Assembly: GCF_004331035.1 (NCBI RefSeq)
Contig: NZ_SJNT01000012.1
Span: 41,082 to 105,081, forward strand
Source of the DNA: Acinetobacter sp. ANC 4910
GTDB lineage: Bacteria > Pseudomonadota > Gammaproteobacteria > Pseudomonadales > Moraxellaceae
Direction of reading: 5' to 3'
DNA length: 64,000 nucleotides
The notes under the pieces are model-generated. The model ran no database searches. It was not told the DNA's origin and was given only the letters and a program-made list of their open reading frames with translations. This document shows, in pieces, positions 18,711 through 28,075 of this stretch. The position numbers and the translations under genes are program-made. Position 1 is the first letter of the stretch, and each line of letters opens with the position of its first letter.

Positions 18711-18730
18711 ATCATTATTTAAATAATGAT
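18711..18730. promoter_or_regulatory. Perfect 20-bp palindrome between kdsD and cysS
   Basis: ATCATTATTT is followed directly by its reverse complement AAATAATGAT. It lies 61 bp upstream of the kdsD ATG and 176 bp upstream of cysS, in their divergent promoter region. It may be an operator for an unidentified regulator; AT-richness makes chance possible. Confidence 0.4.
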
Positions 18731-18905
18731 CAACCCCAGTCTCAAGTAAAAAATAATTTTCGCAATTTTATCATATCTATGCAAATGCAACGTTTCTAAA
18801 TGTATAACTTTTCACTTGCTTATAAAAATAACGTATAAAACTTTGTGAATCATGGACCTTACGTTATGATGAGAAATCTTTTTGTTATCGCAATATGTAA
18901 GCCCT

Positions 18906-20327
18906 ATGCAGCCTTTTGTTCTTTACAATTCAGAGCAACGTAAAAAAGTAGAATTTGTACCACGTAAAGAAGGTCATATCGATATGTATGTCTGCGGCAT
19001 GACCGTATACGACTACTGTCATATCGGACACGCACGTGTGATGGTTGCATTCGACTATATTATTCGTTTTTTACGCAGTCAGGGCTGGAACGTCAAATAC
19101 GTTCGTAACATTACCGATATTGATGACAAAATTATTAAACGTGCCAATGAAAATGGCGAAACGATTACTGCACTCACTGATCGCTTTATTCAAGCCATGA
19201 ATGAAGACGCGGAAAATTTAGGCTGCTTACACCCTGATGAAGCACCCCGCGCGACAGAATATATTGACCAAATGCAAAGCATGATTGGCAATTTGGTCAA
19301 CAAAGGTACTGCCTACCCTGCAAGCAATGGCGATGTATATTTCCAAGTAGAAAAATTTGCCAAATATGGTCGCCTTTCCGGTCGCAAACTGGAAGATATG
19401 CAAGCAGGTGCATCGGACCGCGTTGATGTGGAAGTTGAGAAAAAACATCCTTTCGACTTCGTACTCTGGAAACATGCCAAAGAAAATGAGCCTGCTTGGG
19501 CTTCGCCTTGGGGTAATGGCCGTCCAGGTTGGCATATTGAATGTTCTGCAATGTCGACGTGCTGCCTAGGTAACCATTTTGACATTCATGGTGGTGGTTC
19601 AGACCTCATGTTCCCACATCATGAAAATGAAATTGCACAAAGTGAAGCATCTACAGATGAACAATATGTGAATTATTGGATGCATGTGGGCTTTATTAAT
19701 GTTGATGGCGAAAAAATGTCTAAATCATTAGGCAATTTCTTTACCATTCGCGATGTAATGGATAAATTCCATCCTGAAGTAATTCGTTACTTTATTGTGT
19801 CTTCACACTATCGTAGTCCAGTGAACTTCTCGGATGTTGCGTTAAAAGAAGCCAAAACTACATTAAGCCGCTTCTATCATTCATTTAAAGCCTATCAACA
19901 ACTCTATGGCACGAATATCGTTGAACAATTAGATGACAACCTAGTTGAACGTTTTAATGCTGCAATGCGTGATGACTTCAATACCGCTGAAGCAATTGCC
20001 GTGTTGTTTGAAATTAACAAAGAGCTGAACCGTTCAGTTAAAGAAGAACATGCTGAACATGCTGCGATTTACTATTCCACTTTACGCCATTTGACCAATA
20101 TTCTTGGCATAGTACAGCATGATGTTGAAGACTTTTTAAAATCTGATATTGGGCAAGAAGTTCTGGGTTTATCTGAAGCAGACATTGAAGACCTTATTCA
20201 GCAACGCCAAGATGCAAAGAAAGCTAAGGATTTCGCAAAAGCCGATGGCATTCGTCAGTCATTACTGGATCAGGGTGTGGTTTTGGAAGATACACGTCAA
20301 GGTACGGTTTGGAGACGCGCTGATTAA
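18906..20327 (+). CDS. cysS: Cysteinyl-tRNA synthetase
   Basis: Charges tRNA-Cys with cysteine. From the ATG at 18906 it has 473 residues, the usual length; an in-frame TTG at 18882 would add eight. Class I signatures: C30-G-M-T (zinc Cys), H39-I-G-H42, G-E-K-M-S-K-S, plus zinc-site H-I-E-C-S-A-M-S and H-H-E-N-E-I-A. The C-terminal region includes the DALR-type helical domain. Followed by tRNA-Gly on the same strand, which has its own promoter. Confidence 0.97.
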   Translation: MQPFVLYNSEQRKKVEFVPRKEGHIDMYVCGMTVYDYCHIGHARVMVAFDYIIRFLRSQGWNVKYVRNITDIDDKIIKRANENGETITALTDRFIQAMNEDAENLGCLHPDEAPRATEYIDQMQSMIGNLVNKGTAYPASNGDVYFQVEKFAKYGRLSGRKLEDMQAGASDRVDVEVEKKHPFDFVLWKHAKENEPAWASPWGNGRPGWHIECSAMSTCCLGNHFDIHGGGSDLMFPHHENEIAQSEASTDEQYVNYWMHVGFINVDGEKMSKSLGNFFTIRDVMDKFHPEVIRYFIVSSHYRSPVNFSDVALKEAKTTLSRFYHSFKAYQQLYGTNIVEQLDDNLVERFNAAMRDDFNTAEAIAVLFEINKELNRSVKEEHAEHAAIYYSTLRHLTNILGIVQHDVEDFLKSDIGQEVLGLSEADIEDLIQQRQDAKKAKDFAKADGIRQSLLDQGVVLEDTRQGTVWRRAD

Positions 20328-20351
20328 TTCAGCAGTTGCATGCGTAGAGAG

Positions 20352-20379
20352 TTGACAGTCAAATTAAACTCTCTATAAT
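20352..20379 (+). promoter_or_regulatory. Sigma-70 promoter of tRNA-Gly
   Basis: A consensus -35 (TTGACA, 20352-20357) and -10 (TATAAT, 20374-20379) are separated by 16 bp. The tRNA begins 13 bases after the -10. Confidence 0.88.
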
Positions 20380-20392
20380 GCACATCCATATT

Positions 20393-20468
<76 letters not shown>

Positions 20469-20473
20469 AAATT

Positions 20474-20510
20474 AAAAAGGCGCTTATCCAAAAGATAAGC
20501 GCCTTTTTTT
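20474..20510 (+). terminator. Rho-independent terminator after tRNA-Gly
   Basis: GGCGCTTATC and GATAAGCGCC pair perfectly around a CAAAA loop, flanked by A5 and T7. It begins 6 nt after the tRNA. Confidence 0.93.
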
Positions 20511-20719
20511 ATTGATTTTATATAAGTTTATTTTTATAAAAATTTCTTATCTTCAAAAAGAAAACATGACAAAACTGTACTTTTAGAAATTCAGCATCAA
20601 AATACGACCAACACTATTCACACTCATCGAAAGCCATATTTAAGTACATCACAAAGTACGAAAACTATAATGCACAAAGCCCAAATCAAATAGCCATTTC
20701 AAATTAAGCGTTTTCAGCG

Positions 20720-21097
20720 CTATTCAATCCCATTGACTTCGCATCCTTTTCTCAATGGACAAGGTTCACCACCTAGCAAATTTTCAAGCATGTTTTGCAT
20801 ATGTTGCAATTGCATTATCTTCTCCTGAATCATGCCCAACTTTTCTTGCAAAATTGTATTAAATTGCGCGGCAGGAATCTCATTCTCACCAACAATATCA
20901 ATAATTTGCTTTATTTCCGTAAGTGTAAAGCCAAGGTTTTTAGCGGTCAGGATCAATTTTAATTGTTGTAGTGTCTGTTCAGGATAATCCTTGTAGCCAT
21001 TATTGCGTACCAATGGCTGAATCAATGCCATCTTTTCATAAAAACGAATAGTATCGCGACTCAGATTCATCTGTTGTGATAGTTCCCCGATTAGCAT
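20720..21097 (-). CDS. MerR family transcriptional regulator
   Basis: 125-residue MerR-type activator: an N-terminal winged HTH (M-L-I-G-E-L-S to about residue 70, with R-D-T-I-R-F-Y-E-K) and a C-terminal dimerisation coiled coil. The tail has two cysteines (P-C-P-L-R-K-G-C), which could sense a metal or redox signal, but the spacing is not a classic CueR or SoxR pattern. It diverges from the SDR-type gene with a 93-bp shared promoter that carries a MerR-like dyad, so that gene is the likely target. Confidence 0.88.
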   Translation of the reverse strand: MLIGELSQQMNLSRDTIRFYEKMALIQPLVRNNGYKDYPEQTLQQLKLILTAKNLGFTLTEIKQIIDIVGENEIPAAQFNTILQEKLGMIQEKIMQLQHMQNMLENLLGGEPCPLRKGCEVNGIE

Positions 21098-21128
21098 ACA
21101 AGGCTTCCTTTTATATTTCTAAAAATTC

Positions 21129-21164
21129 TTGACCGTTGACTATACTCCACAGTTTAGCTTAAGC
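21129..21164 (+). promoter_or_regulatory. MerR-type promoter/operator
   Basis: A dyad CTATACT-CCAC-AGTTTAG (21140-21157, one mismatch between arms) lies between a -35-like TTGACC (21129-21134) and a -10-like TTTAGC or TTAAGC. This long-spaced arrangement with the operator inside the spacer is typical of promoters activated by MerR proteins by DNA untwisting. It faces the SDR-type gene. Confidence 0.55.
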
Positions 21165-21190
21165 AATAACAATTAAACGAGTTTAATTTT

Positions 21191-22261
21191 ATGCTTAAAC
21201 CATCTCAAACTGCGCTTGTGGTCGGTGCAACCGGATTTATCGGAAAATTCCTTATCGCACAGCTACTTCGCGATAATGCAAGAGTATTTGCTATCTGCCG
21301 CAATGTCGATGAACAATCACTTCAGATACGTGATTGGCTGGCACAACAAAATATCGATTATCAACAGCTTAGTTTTCTTCAGGGCGATATTACTCAGCCC
21401 GATTTGGGGCTATCGCTTGAAGATTGGAAAACGTTGAAAGAGGTGAATTACCTATACAATACGAGTGCATTATTCAAATGGCATCTGTCTATGCAGCAAG
21501 CTCAAGCGGTCAATGTCGATGGACTAACCAATCTGCTACACAGCGTGAACAAGCATTGCCATTTAGAACGTGCGGTTCACTTGTCAGGCTTTATGTTGAC
21601 GCTAGATCAGCATTTACAGGCAGTAGGCATATACCGAGAACATATCGAAAAAACTGACTGGCCAAAAATCTATGACACATTAGGTGCCTATGAAGCCTCA
21701 AAGATTCAAGGACATTTTAACTGGATTAAACAGACAGACCTATTAAATATACCTTGGACAATCATCCACCCAGCGACCGTCATTGGAGATGAAATAACAG
21801 GTGAAATTCCATCATCTCAACCCATTACTGCTCTAATTCAACAACTTCAACAAAAAAAAATGAATGCCCTTCCTGGCACATCAGAGCATTCACTCCCTTT
21901 AGTATCGGTCACAATGTTAGTGAATGCTATGTTGCATGCAAGTAAAGACCCTCACACACTTAAACAAGAAATTCTAGTCGCCAATCCCAAGCAGATACCC
22001 TTTCAGATACTAGTAAAGATCATTGCTCAGTCGTTACAGATTAATCCTCCGCGCCATTTTATTTCCATCTCTTTTCTAAAATGGATTTTGAAGTGGCGAT
22101 GGTTAGCAAACAAACTAGATATGTCCCCAGAAATGTTAAATTTTCTCAGAATTGAGCAGCTTGATCTAAGTACATTCAATCAGCTAAATCAACAATGGAA
22201 AATCCCACCAACCGAGCTGAAAGAAACGATGCAAAAGACTGTGGAATGGGTTACTCACTGA
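21191..22261 (+). CDS. Extended SDR family NAD(P)-dependent oxidoreductase/epimerase-like protein
   Basis: The 356 residues begin with a Rossmann nucleotide-binding motif (V-G-A-T-G-F-I-G) and have the extended-SDR architecture of epimerase/dehydratase or thioester-reductase-like proteins. The family Y-x3-K pair is probably Y-E-A-S-K in G-A-Y-E-A-S-K-I-Q-G, with the Ser in the H-L-S-G segment upstream. Substrate cannot be inferred. It diverges from a MerR regulator whose probable operator precedes this gene, suggesting stress-inducible expression, possibly for detoxifying a reactive carbonyl. Confidence 0.75.
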   Translation: MLKPSQTALVVGATGFIGKFLIAQLLRDNARVFAICRNVDEQSLQIRDWLAQQNIDYQQLSFLQGDITQPDLGLSLEDWKTLKEVNYLYNTSALFKWHLSMQQAQAVNVDGLTNLLHSVNKHCHLERAVHLSGFMLTLDQHLQAVGIYREHIEKTDWPKIYDTLGAYEASKIQGHFNWIKQTDLLNIPWTIIHPATVIGDEITGEIPSSQPITALIQQLQQKKMNALPGTSEHSLPLVSVTMLVNAMLHASKDPHTLKQEILVANPKQIPFQILVKIIAQSLQINPPRHFISISFLKWILKWRWLANKLDMSPEMLNFLRIEQLDLSTFNQLNQQWKIPPTELKETMQKTVEWVTH

Positions 22262-22336
22262 AATGAATGTAATCGTTTAGCATGAAGCTCTTGCTATCTT
22301 TTAACTGCGACATAACCTTTATAAAAATCTAATCCA

Positions 22337-22364
22337 CCGTGCATTTTTAAAATAGAATGCACGG
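22337..22364. terminator. Hairpin between convergent genes
   Basis: CCGTGCATT (22337-22345) and AATGCACGG (22356-22364) form a perfect 9-bp stem with a T-rich 10-nt loop. It lies between the convergent SDR-type and HD-domain genes and is a plausible shared terminator, although no clear T-tract follows. Confidence 0.5.
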
Positions 22365-22463
22365 CAATAATCAGCTAAACATCCATTGGTAGCATGTTGA
22401 CCGCTTACTACTCCTTCATGCTAACCATCTGGGAAGAAATGAATGCGTCTATCGATGAAACGC

Positions 22464-23063
22464 TTATTCCGTACCCTGCATTTCCATACGCTCTAATGCT
22501 GCGCTATACAAACTATTTTTAGGTTTAGCAAAAATGTTACGCACCATAGGCTCAAAAAAATCAAGCGGAAGGATTTCGCCCTTAGGGTCAAATGCAGGAT
22601 TGTCGTATAAATCGACAAATTCTCGCGTACGTTCATAGTGCTGATGCTCTGCAAACATATCCCGCATGTTTCGATCCATACCGATATAATGGAAAAAGTT
22701 ATTTCCCTGAAAAACACCATGATTTTGAATCATCCAATGGTTGGCTTCATCCACAAAAGGCTTCAGAATTGCAGCAGCGACTTCAGGGTGATTAAAAGAA
22801 CCCAACGTATCACCTATGTCATGTAACAATGCACAGACAACATATTCTTCATCACGACCATCACGATAAGCTAAAGTCGCGGTTTGTAAGCAATGGCTCA
22901 GTCGATCTATCGGGAAACCTGCATAATCACCATCTAATAGCTTGAGATGCGCGATAATACGGTCAGGCAACTCTTTACTAAAAGGTCGGAATTCTGCTGC
23001 AATAATATCCCAATCTTCTTGGGTGCTTTGATCCATCCGTGTAAAACTCGCATTTTTGCTCAT
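22464..23063 (-). CDS. HD-domain protein, possibly a diiron oxygenase of the PhnZ/MIOX type
   Basis: 199 residues with an HD metal-binding core: H57 (L-S-H-C-L-Q-T-A), H81-D82 (L-L-H-D-I-G-D), and downstream H109 and H115 as further ligand candidates. The short single-domain layout and the L-H-D-I-G motif followed by H-P-E resemble mixed-valence diiron oxygenases (PhnZ, myo-inositol oxygenase) as much as HD phosphohydrolases. No substrate-binding signature distinguishes them. It diverges from a LysR regulator (157 bp apart), which probably controls it. Confidence 0.7.
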   Translation of the reverse strand: MSKNASFTRMDQSTQEDWDIIAAEFRPFSKELPDRIIAHLKLLDGDYAGFPIDRLSHCLQTATLAYRDGRDEEYVVCALLHDIGDTLGSFNHPEVAAAILKPFVDEANHWMIQNHGVFQGNNFFHYIGMDRNMRDMFAEHQHYERTREFVDLYDNPAFDPKGEILPLDFFEPMVRNIFAKPKNSLYSAALERMEMQGTE

Positions 23064-23220
23064 GATTAGTTTTCCTTACTCAATCTTTATTTTTAAATAC
23101 CACAGCGAAACAAAAGAATTTCCCAGATCAAGCCTTCGCTTTATCTATGCACACTGTTGACAACAACCTATCAGTCTCATACATTCTCGTCTAATGCATT
23201 ATTTATAGGAAACTTATGCA

Positions 23221-24144
23221 TTGAGAGCATCAATTAATTTAAAACAATTACGACATTTAGAATTACTTGCCGAAGAGCTTAATTTTTCGAGGGCTGCCGA
23301 ACGCGCAAATCTTTCACAAACAGCGTTTAGTCGTAGTATTCAAGCACTTGAAACTGAATTTGGTTTACGTTTATTCGATAGAGATACTCGCTCTGTACGA
23401 CCAACCCCAGCAGGTCAATATTTAATAGCGAAAGCACTTACCTTGCTTAGCAGAGCTCGGGACTTAGCCGATGATATCTACTACCTTTCCCATGCTGAAT
23501 GTGGTGAGTTAAACTTTGGTACGAGCTTACTGGCGATTGATGGGCCGCTCAGCAGCGCGCTGATGGATCTAAAACAACAGTCTCCACAGGTAAAACTACA
23601 TATAGAAGTCAGCCAAACGCCTAACTTACAAACGCACTTAGAACAGGAAAAGATTGAGTTTTTTGTTGCTTACCCAGGCGAACTTCAAGAGGATGAACGC
23701 TTCGAGCTTACTTGGCTCCCCTCTGAACCAGTGTCAATGTACTGTAGACCTGAACACCCTTTATTACAGCAAAACACTCCCCCACGACCCACACAAATTC
23801 CAACTTATCCTTGGTCAGCTGTAGCTATGGATAAATCTCTCTCACCACGTCTACGTTCCATACTTGGTATGAAGCCCAATCAAGCACTTCCGATTGGACT
23901 CACTTGTGATAATTTGCAATTACTCCATGACCTTACATTACATAGTGACAATATTCTGTTTACGTGGAAATCATGGTTAGATAGCAAAAGTGAACTCGTG
24001 AATCTTGGAGCTCTACTTCAGCCCCAGTTACCTACAATAGCAATGAATATCGAGTGCTCTATTGTGCAATTGGCCGACCGCTCACTCTCACCGTCCGCGC
24101 AGCGTTTAGTTGACTTAATTTTGATGCATGCAAACATACAGTGA
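23221..24144 (+). CDS. LysR family transcriptional regulator
   Basis: 307-residue LysR regulator: N-terminal HTH (L-K-Q-L-R-H-L-E-L to about 65, with F-S-R-A-A-E-R-A-N-L-S-Q) and a C-terminal co-inducer-binding domain (about 90-300). The start is TTG at 23221, with AGGA 10 nt upstream; the ATG five bases earlier is out of frame and stops after two codons. Transcribed divergently from the HD-domain gene, its likely target. Confidence 0.9.
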   Translation: MRASINLKQLRHLELLAEELNFSRAAERANLSQTAFSRSIQALETEFGLRLFDRDTRSVRPTPAGQYLIAKALTLLSRARDLADDIYYLSHAECGELNFGTSLLAIDGPLSSALMDLKQQSPQVKLHIEVSQTPNLQTHLEQEKIEFFVAYPGELQEDERFELTWLPSEPVSMYCRPEHPLLQQNTPPRPTQIPTYPWSAVAMDKSLSPRLRSILGMKPNQALPIGLTCDNLQLLHDLTLHSDNILFTWKSWLDSKSELVNLGALLQPQLPTIAMNIECSIVQLADRSLSPSAQRLVDLILMHANIQ

Positions 24145-24205
24145 GCTCTAAAGAAATAGTCGGAAAATGACTATCTTGAGCTAATAGCCTAACAACTAAA
24201 TGAAA

Positions 24206-24234
24206 ACATCCCTCTACACGAGTAGAGGGATGTT
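24206..24234 (+). terminator. Terminator of the LysR gene
   Basis: ACATCCCTCTAC and GTAGAGGGATGT form a perfect 12-bp stem around an ACGA tetraloop, followed by a short T run. It probably terminates the LysR gene about 60 bp upstream. Confidence 0.78.
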
Positions 24235-24437
24235 TCAACTTATCAATGGATTTATCAAATCATTATTTCATTCAACTATACGGACCGACATGACATAGTT
24301 GCGCTTGGTTTTCACCCAATAGCGACAATAATAGCAGACCATATTCCATTGATTTAAATATCAATTTAATTAAGTTTTCTAGAAAGTATCCGCAACCTTA
24401 ATTACGGATACTTTCATGAACATAATTAATAAGGAAC

Positions 24438-26627
24438 TTAATAATTAATAGTATAACTCAAGGCAAACGTTCGTCCTTCCGCAGGAATTGCCAGAAGTGA
24501 ATTGGCATTCGTCACCGTAGCTTGTTGAGCAAATACGGTTTTATATTGCTTACCCCATACGTTATAAACCCCGAAATCGACTCGACCTTTTGCCATCGGG
24601 AAGTGCGCCAATACATCCATAGTGGTATAACCCTTGATCTCTGCCGCACTGTTACTATCTGTGATTCCAGCTGCTTTTAACGCCAGATCATCTTTATAAG
24701 CTTTGTCTGTCCCTTTAATAGCTAACATCTGAGCCCGTACACCATAACCTTCAGCATTGCTCCATTCTGCAAATAAAGTACCTTTCATTGGTGAAACTGC
24801 AAAGGCATTTAACTCGTGCCAATTATCCGCAGCATCTTTGTACTGACCACGTGTATAACCCAGAGTGCCCCCCACTTTATAGTTGTCCATAAATGGATAA
24901 CTCACAGTGGCTTCTGCACCATAAATGCGTTGGTCGGTATCGACTACATTGACAGATCGGTCAGAGTTAAATTGAACGACTTTATCCGAGGTATTGTAGA
25001 ACCCTGTTAAACCTAAATTTAAACCTGAATCTTGATTTAAACGCCAACCCAATTCATAGCTATTGACCGTAATTGGCTCAATACCCGAAGTCGTTAAGGT
25101 ATATGCTGCGACATCACGTAAAACGCGTTGTACATCTGGATAGCTATAGCCTTGAGAGAAGTTGGCATAAAGTTGTTGTGCATCTGTCAACTTGTAAACA
25201 GTCCCTAAATTGAACAGGAATTTATCTGAATCAGTCGAATCCGCTGCCATTAAGGTATAAGGCTTACGTGCTGTTAAATAACTGTCGGTATCCGCTTGAA
25301 CATATTGATAACGTACACCTGCCTGAATATTGAGCCGATCAGTTAAAGCATAATCTCCTTGTAAAAAAGTCCCGATATTCTGAATTTGAGTATCTGGTCC
25401 TGAGCCTTGTGTTTCACCCGTTGGGGTATAAACCAAACCTGTGTTGCTAGGCAGATAAAAGTCAGCCCATTGATGATCTTTTTCCCAGTCATAGTCCAAA
25501 CCATAAGTCAGTTTTAACTCACGATCTGCCACTTTCAAATCGGATTGTAAGGTAGAGCGAATGCCCGCATAGTCCACATTGGACTGGCTTTGTTTAACAC
25601 TTACGCCATCTTTCGAATAACCATAAGGGACAAATCTAGATTTTTCATTTCGATAGTAGGCTTCTACATTCAGAATCTGCCCTAAAAAATCCTGATTTTG
25701 ATATTGGGTATTAAAAGCATAGCGTTCTGTGAATGGCTGTTTGTCTAAGCTCCACCCTTTAATCGCTTTTAAAGAAGGTTCAGTTTTTGTCAGTAGATAA
25801 GAATAATCAGGACCATATTCGGTATCTTGTTCATCTTTATAATATTGCGCGCCAAAACTTAAACTTTGGCTATCCGTCAAATTAAAATTCAGTCGTCCAT
25901 TTACATCAATAGTATCGGTATCCATCGTGCTGCCCTGCCACGGGCTTAATGAAATACGATCACCTCGACCATCAAACTGGGAACCGCGGTTGGTATAATC
26001 CACCCCTAAAAAGCCATCCACTTTGTCATTCGCAAAAGAAGCGGTCTGCCCAACTTGATAAGCCAGACTGTCACTACGGAAATTATCGGCGGCGGTTACA
26101 CCCAACTTGGTCTGAAAACTGACAGGTTCAGATTTGTCTGCTCGTTTAGTAATAATGTTAATAATACCGCCCGTTGCGCCAGAACCATAAATACTGGTCG
26201 CACCCGAAACGACTTCAATATGATCAATCATATTCGGGCTAATACTGTTCAGTTGACGCGCGACATCACGTGATCCTGTTTGAGATACCCCATCAATCAT
26301 CACCAATACGTTACGGCCACGCATGGTTTGACCATAGTTACTGCTTGTTCCACTGCTTGGCGCAAGTGAAGGTACCAGTTGCGCTAAAATATCGGCAACT
26401 TTACGACCTGTTCCTGCCTGTTGTGCAATTTCATCTGCTGAAATGGTTTGAACTGTCCCCGCAATTTCCGCAATACTTTTTGGTGTTCGTGTTGCCGTCA
26501 TTACCAGAGTGGGGAGCTTCGCTTCGGCATTTTGTGTTTCAGCCCCTATCGCAACGGAATCATTTGCATAAAGTTGGGTGCAAATTGCTGTTGTAAGCAA
26601 GCAAAGACTAAAGTGTGACAAGCGCAT
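24438..26627 (-). CDS. TonB-dependent receptor of the hydroxamate siderophore locus
   Basis: Outer-membrane receptor, 728 residues from the ATG at 26627, for TonB/ExbBD-driven uptake of the ferric siderophore. Signal peptide (MRLSHFSLCLLTT...YA), TonB box L-P-T-L-V-M-T-A-T-R, plug domain with V-L-V-M-I-D-G-V and G-S-G-A-T-G-G-I-I-N-I, then a 22-strand barrel ending in I-N-Y. The frame extends to 26675, but 26627 has GGAAA upstream and a proper signal peptide. A Fur-box-like site at 26661-26679 gives it its own iron-repressed promoter, although it follows the biosynthesis genes. The ligand is most likely the siderophore made next door. Confidence 0.9.
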   Translation of the reverse strand: MRLSHFSLCLLTTAICTQLYANDSVAIGAETQNAEAKLPTLVMTATRTPKSIAEIAGTVQTISADEIAQQAGTGRKVADILAQLVPSLAPSSGTSSNYGQTMRGRNVLVMIDGVSQTGSRDVARQLNSISPNMIDHIEVVSGATSIYGSGATGGIINIITKRADKSEPVSFQTKLGVTAADNFRSDSLAYQVGQTASFANDKVDGFLGVDYTNRGSQFDGRGDRISLSPWQGSTMDTDTIDVNGRLNFNLTDSQSLSFGAQYYKDEQDTEYGPDYSYLLTKTEPSLKAIKGWSLDKQPFTERYAFNTQYQNQDFLGQILNVEAYYRNEKSRFVPYGYSKDGVSVKQSQSNVDYAGIRSTLQSDLKVADRELKLTYGLDYDWEKDHQWADFYLPSNTGLVYTPTGETQGSGPDTQIQNIGTFLQGDYALTDRLNIQAGVRYQYVQADTDSYLTARKPYTLMAADSTDSDKFLFNLGTVYKLTDAQQLYANFSQGYSYPDVQRVLRDVAAYTLTTSGIEPITVNSYELGWRLNQDSGLNLGLTGFYNTSDKVVQFNSDRSVNVVDTDQRIYGAEATVSYPFMDNYKVGGTLGYTRGQYKDAADNWHELNAFAVSPMKGTLFAEWSNAEGYGVRAQMLAIKGTDKAYKDDLALKAAGITDSNSAAEIKGYTTMDVLAHFPMAKGRVDFGVYNVWGKQYKTVFAQQATVTNANSLLAIPAEGRTFALSYTINY

Positions 26628-26660
26628 TTTTATTTCCAAATAGTAAGTATTAATATTGGT

Positions 26661-26679
26661 GCAAATAGTAATCATTATT
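26661..26679 (-). promoter_or_regulatory. Fur-box-like site before the TonB receptor
   Basis: The 19-bp window aligned with the classic Fur consensus matches at about 14 of 19 positions, centred on the block TAATCATTAT. It lies 34 bp upstream of the receptor ATG. Confidence 0.6.
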
Positions 26680-26834
26680 ATTACGATTGTAAAAACTTTT
26701 ATTCCAATTTTTTATTTTTTTATGGATTTTAATGGCTATGTCTAAATTCAGTTGTGGGACTAAGTTTTGTTTAAAATACAAGCTAAACAATGTCTCCCTA
26801 ATGGAAGACATTTCTAAAATACCCGTTATCTTTT

Positions 26835-27425
26835 TTATGAACGAGCTAATGCTCCACACCTTTCATAAAATTTATCTCTGAAACAATGATATAAAATGGC
26901 TGTTTTTTCTAACATGTGTATCTTTTTCTGGGCTTCAAAAGCAATCTCATGGGCAACATATTCATAAGATTTCACACTCTCATCGGGCTCCCCTACAATT
27001 TTCTCTGCTGGAGAATGCTCAAAAACAAAATAACTCATCATGCGCATTACAGCTTTAAAATGCCCTTTTCCCACCACACTTTCTTCGCCCAATAAGATAT
27101 GCCACCCTAAATCATGCTCTGATGCAGGATAATATAAGGACAACCGATCCCGTTTAGCCTCGTATATTTCTAAATAGCCCACATCCTGCCCTTCAATTTG
27201 AATAATATACAAACGTTGATGGTCATCAATTAGCATCTTCTCAAAATAGACAGCCAGCTCCAGTTCAGGTTTGTTCAGTTGCCACTGCGGGATGACATGA
27301 GGTGTATGCATCCATTTATAAAGCAATGGAAAATCTTCAGGTAAAACCACTGCGCGCAGCGCATAGGAAATCCCTTTTTCTGCATAAGAAAAATAATGAG
27401 GAAGACTTGAGGATAATGTTTGCAT
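26835..27425 (-). CDS. Siderophore acyltransferase (GNAT; IucB/RhbD/AlcB-like)
   Basis: 196 residues of the siderophore-specific GNAT family that acylates an N-hydroxylated diamine to make the hydroxamate arm. Family-like features: R-A-V-V-L-P-E-D-F-P-L-L-Y-K-W-M-H, a Y-L-E-I-Y-E core strand, D-L-G-W-H with the likely catalytic His, and R-M-M-S-Y-F-V-F-E. In acinetoferrin the acyl group is an octenoyl chain and in baumannoferrin a decenoyl chain; the chain used here cannot be read from sequence. It follows the RraA-like gene by 32 bp. Confidence 0.85.
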   Translation of the reverse strand: MQTLSSSLPHYFSYAEKGISYALRAVVLPEDFPLLYKWMHTPHVIPQWQLNKPELELAVYFEKMLIDDHQRLYIIQIEGQDVGYLEIYEAKRDRLSLYYPASEHDLGWHILLGEESVVGKGHFKAVMRMMSYFVFEHSPAEKIVGEPDESVKSYEYVAHEIAFEAQKKIHMLEKTAILYHCFRDKFYERCGALARS

Positions 27426-27457
27426 AGAAGTCCTTTCTTTTTATCTTAGACCGATAT

Positions 27458-28075
27458 TTAAATGCTGTGATAATACTGTTCAGTTGGATGCTGACTAAAA
27501 AACAGCTCTCTTTTTTGTTGTTCCAAAAGTTCCATATGTTGGAATTTTTCTGAATGGAGTGCAGCCACCTCAGGCTTTAAAATGAAAACGCCATCTGCAT
27601 CAGCCACAATTAAATCGCCTGTTGAAATGATTGAATCAAAATATTGAATATCCTGGTCAAAGTCGACCAGACTTTCTCCTTCTGCTCGGGTGGTTAAACA
27701 ACTCACCGCTTGAGCAAATACGGGAACTTTCATAGCACGTAAAGCACAAATATCAGTGACTGCACCAAGAACAATGATGGCAGCCAATTCATGGTAAATC
27801 GCTGCACGATGACGTTGTTCTCCCCAACAGGCACGGTAACCCAGTTTCCGCGCATCAATCACCAGTACGTCACTCGCTTTGCTTTCTAACAGTGCATTGC
27901 GTAGCAGCATGGCATTGATGGAGTTTAAAGTGACCGTTCGCACCCGCCCTACAACATGTTGAACTGAATTAACTGCATGAATTTCAGGTAAATAACCCGT
28001 ATCTAAAACATGCCCAATGGTTGAGCTGGAAATATTGGCATACTGTGTAAATAAACGATTTAATTGATCTGACAT
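27458..28075 (-). CDS. RraA-like protein in the siderophore operon
   Basis: 205 residues with the RraA/HMG-aldolase fold: V-G-R-V-R-T-V, A-C-W-G-E-Q-R-H-R-A-A, and I-I-V-L-G-A-V-T107-D108 followed by a V-P-V-F strand. In the divalent-metal aldolases of this family, the residue before that Asp is a catalytic Arg; here it is Thr, so classical aldolase activity is doubtful. RraA itself inhibits RNase E. The 16-bp overlap with the FhuF-like gene and its position within the NIS cluster argue for a role in siderophore formation or iron handling, but none can be named. Confidence 0.8.
   Translation of the reverse strand: MSDQLNRLFTQYANISSSTIGHVLDTGYLPEIHAVNSVQHVVGRVRTVTLNSINAMLLRNALLESKASDVLVIDARKLGYRACWGEQRHRAAIYHELAAIIVLGAVTDICALRAMKVPVFAQAVSCLTTRAEGESLVDFDQDIQYFDSIISTGDLIVADADGVFILKPEVAALHSEKFQHMELLEQQKRELFFSQHPTEQYYHSI

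Noticed and set aside
19227..19585. Several minus-strand frames opposite cysS
   Set aside because: Antisense shadows; cysS motifs are intact on the plus strand.
26650..26859. 69-residue minus-strand frame between the siderophore acyltransferase and the TonB receptor
   Set aside because: It overlaps the acyltransferase end and the Fur-box-like promoter, has no similarity to known proteins and no ribosome site.
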